From Gnetum montanum (Eukaryota; Streptophyta; Gnetopsida; Gnetales; Gnetaceae): a DNA stretch of 64,000 nt. This document shows positions 56,700 to 64,000 of this stretch, piece by piece; the first letter of the stretch is position 1; each line of letters begins with the position of its first letter. The notes beneath the pieces are model-generated. The model did not search any database and had not been told where the DNA came from. It saw only the letters and a list, made by a program, of their open reading frames with translations. A program made the position numbers and the translations under genes. Location: positions 118,648-182,647 of the forward strand of contig MNCI01027040.1 of NCBI GenBank assembly GCA_015680685.1, written 5' to 3'.

Positions 56700-57420
56700 G
56701 CTGCATATAGACACTATTGTACACACATTTTTTAATACATCTACTGCATGTTGTAATGGCATCATGCTTTTTAGTCCAAATTTTTTGCACACAATTGCAC
56801 CCATTATCATTGTATATGATACATGGAACTCTACATCTTTTGATAATTTTGGCTTCATCCTCCTAGAAAATTTCCAAGGACAAGTCTTTAATTCAAAGCT
56901 TGGTCTTCATAGTGCTAAGCCATTCTCTTTCCATGATTATGGAAAATTCTTCTTTTCTATTTCATACATGTATGACTGGAAAACCAATAAGATAGGGCCA
57001 AGCGCTTATGGTGGTAATTACATCCTTCACTTATTCAAGTGGAATAACAATTGACTGATCTATAAGCTCTAATTGAATATTACTCTTTTTCAGCAGGGGA
57101 AGATTTCATGCCTTGTACATATCTTGTAAAATAAGGTTCACTCCTAACCTAGAATGGTGATAATTACATCCTTCACTTATTCAAGTGGAATAGCAATTGA
57201 CTGATCTATAAGCTCTAATTGAATATTACTCTTTTTCAGCAGGGGAAGATTGTACATATCTTGTGAAATAAGGTTCACTCCTAACCTAGAATCTAATAGA
57301 ACCTTGCATGATTTATGTGTTAATATTTGGATATAGAAAAAGAGACTTCCATAATATGTTCTTTTGTTAGGAAGTGCTCCTACTTTAATCTAATGTTTTA
57401 TCATCTGAGTAAACATGATA
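56700..57420 (-). pseudogene. Element E protease (broken, with internal duplication)
   Basis: Minus-strand frames match the protease of C and D: LGVNLISQDMY, PLLKKSNIQLELIDQSI, FSIIMERE.LSTM and KDLSLEIF. The passage after the active-site region occurs twice because of the tandem duplication at 57009-57292. Stops disrupt it. Confidence 0.65.
57009..57292. repeat. Tandem duplication of about 140 bp inside element E protease
   Basis: 57009-57154 and 57155-57292 are near-identical (TACATCCTTCACTTATTC..., CTCTTTTTCAGCAGGGGAAG). The second copy lacks about 11 bp and differs by a few substitutions. It arose after E inserted, as the related elements have a single copy. Confidence 0.9.
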
Positions 57421-57429
57421 GTTATTAAA

Positions 57430-59925
57430 ATACTTTTTGTAGATATTGGAAACATAGTGTTCCCTATAGGATTATGTATGGACTAGATAGAGTCAGGTAA
57501 ACTTCTCATCCTTCTAATATTTTCTTGGCTTTTCCTAAAAAAGGGGTGTTTCCTAGATCATGTCTTGCTTGTTATGACATGCTCTTATGTAGTGACTACC
57601 TTGGTAGCACTCTTTTGTTGTGGTTGTGATGGTAGCTCTCCTTGCATGACTGGTGGCAGTATTGATGTTAAAGTATTGGAAGTTTGAATTGAAGAACTAG
57701 GTATTAGTTAGAAGGTATAAGAATTTGGATCCATGCATGAAGTAGTGGATCTATGATATTCTAATGGATAGTAGGAGGAAGATGCATGGACTAAAGTATT
57801 CCTAGGAGAGATTGAATGTAGAACATAGTATCCATAGGAATCATGCTACTTGTATGGATATTGTTGCCTTGGTGGTGGCATTTCCCATGCTTGTGGTTGT
57901 TGCGACTCTTATTGGTTATGCTCCTATAGTTGAAGATAAGGCCCACTTGCATAGTATATTTGTTGATAGGATTGTTGGAAATTACCTTGTGGATAAGATA
58001 ACCATTTGGGCATTTGCTTCTTGATAAATTTTGGATTAAGTACATATGCATCAGACTCTTGTAAGTGGGCCATAATAGGGAAACATCTCTTAGGATGTTC
58101 ATACTGGCACACTTTACATCCTTCATCATCTTCTGAACTAGAGTCCATTAATTCCTCTATTGCAACAAATTTTTCTTTATACTTGTAGTTCTCTTGTCGA
58201 TTTTCTCTTCTTGTCTTCTTGTTATTGCTTTTTCTTAGAGCTTTTTTAGCATTTTCCTCTACTATCTCACAAAATCTCACATTCTCTCTACCTTGATTGT
58301 AATATCATTAATTGATTTCTAGATTAGTAGAGTCTTTTGTTGGATCATATCTTCTAAAGTTTTCTCTTCTTGTGACTTACATATTCTTACATAGTTTTTT
58401 TTATTGTTAGATCTCTATTGTATTCTTATGTTGATTCTCTTTTTCTTAAATCCCCTTCTTCTTTTGCCACTTACTCAATACGTCTTTCAATTTGATGAGC
58501 TTTTATTTTAGATAATCTACCTTAGGCATATACCCCAAGATTTTTTCCTAGTCTTGTTCCTTAATCCAACAATGATGTGTCTAAGTTGGTCCCTTAGAGA
58601 AAATTGGTGGCCTAACATCTATGCAAATATGAATAGTATCTATCCATTATTGCATCAAAAGATTCATGTTTTCCTTGTTTCCATCCTTCGATCTATTTTC
58701 TTGAATTGGACACTCTAGAGTAGGTTTGATACTTATCATGATAGAGCCCTAGCATGGTACTCCTTTCAATTCTAAGGATCTATACCAGCTCTTTGCCTCC
58801 TTTATGTGTTCTAGGAAATAACTTTAATTTCATGATATTTGTAGGGCATAGGCATTATGGAAGGCTTGAAGATGATGCTATGTATTTACATTGTACCTAC
58901 CTTTAAACTTTTCATGATTATTTATATCTAGTTATTTGATGCGATTGTCCCTTATATGCTTAGTAGGAATGTACACAGCTTCCATGATATTAATCATGTT
59001 TCAAGTGGCTAGTAGGGGTTCTTCATAGTCTTTAGGTTCATTAGCTCTTTTGTAGTAATGATCCTTTCAATGTTCATGATATTCTTTTTCTTCATGTGTG
59101 ATCCTTTCTCTTCATTCATAATGATTATTATCTTCTTCATCAGGATGATTTCTTCTATGTGCATATCTCTCATGGTCCCTTCATCTTTCCCCATCATGAT
59201 CCCTCAGTATTTGTTCTCTCCTGCCATAATCTGTAGATGAATGTTAGGAAGAAGATGATGGAGTTGGAGAATAGTGCCTACTAATCCTCCTTCTATGACT
59301 CTTTGATTCATCCCTTTTAGATTTAGTGGAGGTCTTAGGCCTTGAATTCTTCCTAAGTTTGGAGTCTTCATTACCTCTTCCAGGAGTTTCTACAAAAGCC
59401 AAATGAAACTTGATCTTAATAGAATCTTCAATGTGGAAGATTGGTGTTTGAGAATAGGACCCATGAGTTTAATAAAGCTTTTGAGTTTGGAATATGACAT
59501 CTTGTCTTTCTTCTAGGATAATGGTTTAAGATGCTTTCTTTCCCTTATCATGCTTTTTTCTTGTCTCCATGATGGCATCCCTTCTTTCTTGATCCTCCAT
59601 TAGTTGGTATAGCCTACTCATGTATTTGGTGATGTGGTAACCTTCTTGCACATGACTAAGGTTTGACCTTATATGATTTTCTTGAAACATTGATAGTATG
59701 AAACATTCTAGTGACAAGACAAAGTTACCTTGTAAATCTCTACATCTATGTTATTCATCCTGGTAAAATAGAAATGTGAATTTAGGATAGTAAGGATCTT
59801 TGTGAGCATAGGAAATTTTTGTTTGCATCAATGCACTCCAATCTTCTTCATGATAATTCTTGTCATGATTCTCATTAAATTTAGTAGTAGATAGAGATTT
59901 TTTCGTAGTTGTAGAAGTCATATTA
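57430..59925 (-). pseudogene. Element E gag (broken)
   Basis: From right to left: N-terminus MTSTTTKKSLSTTKF and YYPKFTFLFYQDE (59760-59925); an arginine/serine-rich linker (59010-59400); capsid core (58460-58900); an acidic stretch. The short Cys-His block follows (58100-58150, CKVCQYEHPKRC, then HLQESDAYVLNP), and last a proline-poor linker. The frame is broken many times. Confidence 0.68.
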
Positions 59926-60044
59926 ATTATTTGATACTTGAGTGTGTACTTTTGAGAAAATTATTTGAAGTGTGAAAAATGTGCTTGATGATACTTGATA
60001 CAACAAACTTTGTAAAATCAACTACTTTGCAAACATTGATACAT

Positions 60045-60062
60045 CCTTGATAACAGTGTGAA
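60045..60062 (-). other. Element E primer-binding site (decayed, tRNA-Asp-like)
   Basis: Minus strand TTCACACTGTTATCAAGG next to the 5' LTR aligns with TTGGCACCGTTGTCGGGG of C. Nearly all differences are C-to-T or G-to-A. Confidence 0.6.
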
Positions 60063-60907
60063 CGATGAGTAATTGGGTATTCTAACACTGAACCATACAA
60101 GTCATGAGTGTTCACATGCAACTTGATCGTAATCCCTAGATGAACAATGTAAATACACTAAGAGTTGATGTTTTTTTATTGGGATCCTTATTTTCTCACA
60201 TTAGCGAAGTGCAAGTTGAATGGTTTAACTCTTAGTGAGGTATATGATATGATGATGTTGTTTGGCTCAAATTAAAATCAAGTGTTGTCATGGTGAAAAT
60301 GGATATGAATGGTAAGTCTAAGTGTGAAAGAAATATAAATCTAATCTAGGCTATGGTGATAAGTATCCATTCCTGGCTTATTGTACACATCTTAGGCTAA
60401 TGTAACTATCACTGAGATTACCAAGTAAATTAACAAATAAGCAAATCAAGTAAAGCCACAACTAGGTTACTAAATAGCTACACATTCTACTTGAAACCAA
60501 TCATACTTATATTGCATTACTAAGGGGCATTAAAGAAGTAAAGTACTTAGAAAATATAAAGGACTTAATCAAAGTAAACATGTTGAAAAGTAAAATTAAA
60601 CTAAGTGAGATGCTACAATGGTGAGAAGCAATTTTGATCTTTATTGCCAATCATGAATTGTATCTAGAAACAATCCATTCAAATAAAGACTCCATACAAT
60701 TGTTAGTCACCATACTATAGACATTCACTTTAACTCTAAGTGTAGGTTACAAAAACAAACTACACTAATCTGGCTAAGTATTGGTGAAAGTTGTTGTTTA
60801 AACATAATGGTGGGTTGGTATTTATAAGTATGACCATGACCCACTACATCACATCTACGATGATATATGCAGGGCCATGATATCATAGATACAATATCAT
60901 AGTCCAT
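60063..60907 (-). repeat. Element E 5' LTR (outer end lost)
   Basis: Ends (minus sense) ATTACTCATCG at 60063. It matches 16493-17175 for most of its length and has GATATCATAGATACAATATC near the start (60877-60900). The TCTTTATT and AATAAAGA arms of the R hairpin remain (60635-60690). About 17 bp of the LTR start is replaced by unrelated sequence at 60908. Confidence 0.78.
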
Positions 60908-61400
60908 ATGCAAAGGTTTTTAAGATGGAAACATATGATAAATGTTTATCCTCAATGTTCTCTTTGTAGAAGTGAAGACTCAATTTTTCATGTTTTTTTA
61001 AGCATATTGTTGCTCAACATATTTTGAAATGCACATATAGAATTTGTAACTTTTTCAATCAAGCATTAATGAAGTTATTTTTGGTGATAAGCTTGCTTTG
61101 TCTACTTTCTTTCTTTGCATTTGGAATTATCTTTGATTGCTTGTTCTCTTCCCTATTTAGAAGCTTTAGTGTACAGTTATTTTTTAGTTGCAAGAGCATA
61201 ACTATGACCTCTCTTTAGGAGCCAAATGCTATATTCTCAAAAATATTATTTTTTGGGTACAACTTTAATAAGAAGTGAAAATTCATGAGGGTGCTTTTGA
61301 ATAAGGATAAGGCCTAATCCTTTTTCTACTATAAAGTGGAGATTTTTTAGGATTGGTTGTAAGTATCTCCAAAACTATTGGGCTTTTTCTTTAGACTTTC
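60908..61400 (+). mobile_element. LINE fragment (RT zinc-binding domain), decayed
   Basis: One frame reads RWKHMINVYPQCSLCRSEDS and, after a shift, HVFFKHIVAQHI, resembling the zf-RVT domain at the end of plant LINE ORF2 (paired cysteines, then H and a hydrophobic tail). It is distinct from the LINE at 5550-7109. No borders or duplication found. Confidence 0.45.
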
Positions 61401-62178
61401 TCTTTGATGATTTAATGTAATTTAATTTTTAAAATATTATTTTTCATTTCTTAATGATCTAATACCCTCAAGATGTAAACTAGGTTTCCTATAAAAAACT
61501 AATTTTCATTTTAAGGTTATATATTTAAATAGATATCTTCACAATTGAGGAGTTGTTAATTTCTATATTACTATGGAGTTTGACCTCTCCTTATTACTTA
61601 TTATGTTATGTACTTTAAAATTTTTTATTATAAAGATTATTTTTGGGGTATAATACCTTCTAGTAACAAAATGAGAAGTTTCAATCACCCATATTTGTCT
61701 AAATTGAATTCAATGTAGACTATTGATGATTTTTGTAATACTCCCAAATAACAAGTTCTTAGTAAAACTTAAACCTACAAGCTATTAAGTAGATGCTTAA
61801 ACGAACAGCTTCTTAAGAGGCAAAACCAAATATTTAAATTGGATATATAATATCTAATATGAATATGTAGCAATAAAAATAAATATGTAAAATGTGTACT
61901 TGCGGGACATAATTTACTTATAATTGTTAAAGCTAAGATGAAGAGATTTAATACATATGTAAGAGAAAAACCTTTTTATTAAAATGTGACCTAGAACATT
62001 TGGTATTTTTTTTAATGATTTCAAAACTCATAGTACATGTATTTTCCCCATCCAATAGATCTAAAGGATTAGAAACTTATTGAAATTCAATTTCAAATTT
62101 ATTGAACCACAAAATATTGTAATTTTACATAATATTAACTCATTTGACTTATCATGCATTTTGTTTTTACGCGTTTAG
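61401..62178. other. AT-rich interval, nothing recognised
   Basis: No coding frame, LTR or RNA gene that I can support. If the exon at 62179 is real, this is the end of its upstream intron. Confidence 0.5.
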
Positions 62179-62343
62179 TTTCCAGTTTCCTCATCCTTGA
62201 ATGAGGTGGGAAGAGCCTCCGACATTGATGAGTTTAAGCGATCTCATTTGAAGGAACACGTTCATCCACCTGGCTTCCAATTTAGGGCATCGGGTAACGT
62301 CCCGAGACTAAAAACTCCAGAGATGATAGCTGCTGAAAAGTAG
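62179..62343 (+). CDS. Candidate terminal exon of an unidentified host gene
   Basis: After a T-rich stretch and AG at 62177-62178 the frame reads VSSSLNEVGRASDIDEFK, HLKEHVHPPGFQFRASGNV and PRLKTPEMIAAEK, then TAG at 62341-62343. A second acceptor (TTTCCAG, 62179-62185) is possible. Composition is richer in G and C than the surroundings and the peptide is protein-like, so it is likely a real or recently real exon. I do not recognise the family. The upstream exon is not visible; the intron could extend across part or all of the retroelement nest. Confidence 0.45.
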   Translation, partial: FPVSSSLNEVGRASDIDEFKRSHLKEHVHPPGFQFRASGNVPRLKTPEMIAAEK

Positions 62344-62728
62344 ATGGAAATTCCCTGAAGTCTTGACACCCTCGTATCGTACCGATATAGATACTAAGGA
62401 AGCACACAATCCCAAACTCGGTGGAAGTTGCGTGCTTGAGTTCGACAAGATAAGTCGTCTAAAATGCGGCAACAAATGCAACTCATCCGGTACAACAACG
62501 CCGACTCATCTTCAGTGTCTCCAGCTGCCACAACGCTGAATCATCTTCTTCCGAAAGGGTATGAAGAAACAGCTGGGCACTAGCTTCCACTTTTGGAGGA
62601 AATCAAAGACATACAATTCTAACAGAGCCTGGCATCTGACCGCATCAAATCATACAAAAGTTACATATATTTTAAAAAGGCTCGGAGTATTAAGATAAAT
62701 AACTAAGTATTGAAATAAAATATCTCAC
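62344..62728. other. Non-coding, higher-GC interval
   Basis: Possibly the 3' UTR of the exon on its left and/or intron of the minus-strand exon on its right. Less AT-rich than the retroelements. No frame supported. Confidence 0.4.
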
Positions 62729-63043
62729 GTCCTGCCTGGCTCGTTGACCGACCTTGTGGAGGCAGACACTATTGCTTGGACGGTAATCTAAGCTTCTCAA
62801 CGATATCAGCCTGCTCGTGTCAAAAGGCAGTTCTTGCCGCGGGGGAGTTTGGAAAAAGTATGATTTGCATTTCCCTGTAGCTGTTATTGCACTGACCATG
62901 GATTCAGAGAGGGTATTATAAAATTCCATCAAAAATATTTGAAGAGAGGAAGCCATCATATCCAACTTCTCCGCAGGCAGTTTCAAGATGTTTCCTTCCA
63001 CCCTCTCCTGATGATAAATGCCTTGCAACTGACAAAGCATATC
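62729..63043 (-). CDS. Candidate internal exon of an unidentified host gene
   Basis: A 315-bp (105-codon) open block on the minus strand with splice signals on both sides: acceptor AATTGACAG before 63043 and donor GAC-GTGAGA after 62729, both in phase 0. It reads LCQLQGIYHQERVEGNILKL, KLDMMASSLQIFLMEFYNTL, SESMVSAITATGKC and RLISLRSLDYRPSNSV. Moderately hydrophobic and helical, with no motif I recognise. It could be a real exon, an exon fragment, or a captured piece next to the old LTR. Confidence 0.4.
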
Positions 63044-63055
63044 CTGTCAATTATG

Positions 63056-63724
63056 TGACATTATAACTACAATATTATAGTTATGATATTATATATTTTC
63101 ATAGAATATCACAAATGTAATGTATATGGTAAAGTCTATAAATAATGCTCACTTACCACCTTAATGCATCATTTTGATCATACCTATCGCAAAAATCTTA
63201 CAATATAATTTCATAACCATAGCAATAGTCAGTGAGTGTGCACAACATGAATCTAAGTCATTTGTATGACATCTTATTCTACTAGATTATACCTAGAGAG
63301 ATTTTATAAATAACAATAAGATGAAGATTAATTCCCATTCATAATAGCACTTTAACTTAGAATAGAATTTACTTTTAATGCAATTTATTTTACATGAAAT
63401 TAGCTTACCATTTATATTTTCCTACAATTAATTAATATTTGTTTTTCTTTGCATGTAGAATTTTGTAGAATGAGTGTGATCACTTTGAGTTTAATATATG
63501 TTTACTTGGTAATCCAATAATGTTAATGCTTTATTAGCCCATTAGCACTATGTTTGGTAATCCCAATAGTGAATATGTATTTAGACACTCATCGTGTTAG
63601 ACTTTTCTTATCTCACTCAGAATAAAATAGATTAAATTTCAATATCTTAATAATATTTTAATCTTGACCATTCAACATAAATCATATACTTCAATTACAT
63701 TTAATCATACAAGTTAAAGACCAT
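63056..63724 (+). repeat. Old LTR fragment of the B-E clade
   Basis: Diverged but collinear with the D LTR: palindromic TATTATAGTTATGATATTATAT, a TATAAATA box near 63138, then the TTACTTGGTAATCCAATAAT and TTTGGTAATCCCAATAGTG block, and TCATATACTTCAATTACATTTAA. It is cut off where element H begins. Confidence 0.6.
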
Positions 63725-64000
63725 TGATGAGACGCGATATGCACAAGCCGCGATATCGCGTCGTCCCCTGCGATGTCGCATACGCGATATCGCAGTCCGC
63801 CGCCAAATCTATAAATAAGAGGCAGCACTCCCCTTATTTCCCATCCTAGGCTTAAAGTAGGGAAACTCTGGCAGTTTGATCACTCCAGTAATAGAATATT
63901 TTCCATGTGCCCACAGTAGGAGTCCCCAAGTGAACGGATCTTTATTCGAGCAGCTTTGTACCTGAACGCAAGTTGTGTACAGCAATAAAGATGAGCTTTG
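63725..64000 (+). repeat. Element H: LTR start, runs off the window
   Basis: Starts TGATGAGACGCG. U3 has intact CGCGATATCGCG-type palindromes (63732-63795), TATAAATA at 63810-63817, and the R inverted repeat ATCTTTATT (63938-63946) / AATAAAGAT (63984-63992). Its CpG sites are better preserved than in any other copy, suggesting the youngest LTR of the clade here. Whether it is a solo LTR or a full element lies beyond the window. Confidence 0.85.

Larger units (their letters stand above)
16493..60907 (-). mobile_element. Element E: oldest gypsy element, host of the nested insertions
   Basis: Pieces of one minus-strand Athila/Tat-like gypsy element recur in the right order across the window. 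They are: 3' LTR (16493-17175), 3' extra frame (17400-18883 and 35910-37120), post-integrase region (37121-38560), integrase (38561-39766), RT (55510-56420), protease (56700-57420), gag (57430-59925), primer site (60045-60062) and 5' LTR (60063-60907). The breaks coincide with the ends of B (18884-35909) and D (39772-55504). D has a perfect 5-bp duplication, TTATT, taken from E. Subtracting B and D leaves about 11.7 kb. Both LTRs are damaged at their outer ends. Confidence 0.8.

Noticed and set aside
7439-60907. Possible endogenous pararetrovirus or CRISPR-like array suggested by repeated phrases
   Set aside because: The repeats are LTRs in pairs with primer sites and polypurine tracts, and domain order is gypsy (integrase present, no movement or coat protein seen). 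No regularly spaced direct repeats with unique spacers exist.

Overview
The window looks like a nuclear segment of a seed plant with a large, repeat-rich genome. It has one spliced host gene at the left edge (a WNK protein kinase), fragments of unidentified host-like exons at the right edge, and more than 50 kb of decayed retrotransposons between them. A gymnosperm or other large-genome plant is my best guess, but nothing in the sequence proves it.

Layout. 1-2015 is the 3' end of a WNK kinase gene on the + strand. About 2.0-5.5 kb is non-coding. 5550-7109 is a truncated LINE bounded by a 15-bp target-site duplication. 7439-16490 is a mosaic of minus-strand Ty3/gypsy material: one LTR (element A), a coiled-coil 3' reading frame, a + strand intron-bearing gene lying antisense, and a Tat-like gag/protease. 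16493-60907 is one nest of five gypsy elements. The host element E (minus strand, about 11.7 kb originally) is split by B (+, 18884-35909) and D (+, 39772-55504). B is split by C (minus, 27305-34307). D is split inside its 3' LTR by F (minus, 49205-55027). Beyond E lie a second LINE scrap, two candidate host exons, an old LTR fragment, and the start of a fresh-looking LTR (element H, 63725 to the window end).

B, C, D and E belong to one Athila/Tat-like gypsy clade. They share gag sequence, a tRNA-Asp-like primer site, the order gag-protease-RT-RNase H-integrase, a long region downstream of integrase, and LTRs that begin with TGATG and end with CATCA. Their LTRs have an unusual architecture: a very short U3 made largely of GATATC palindromes, a TATAAATA box, and an R region in which the AATAAA poly(A) signal lies in the 3' arm of a conserved inverted repeat. 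C lacks about 2.87 kb (RT to integrase) and E lacks about 0.66 kb (RT thumb and RNase H), so both are deletion derivatives.

F is a different family and the most notable item. It is a 5.8-kb element with one uninterrupted 963-codon frame that joins Gag and protease directly to the C-terminal domain of integrase, with RT, RNase H and the integrase core absent. Every other retroelement frame in the window is broken by stops. A 682-base run of N (49866-50547) lies inside F.

All family names, boundaries and domain calls come from reading the sequence by eye. No database search or alignment was run.
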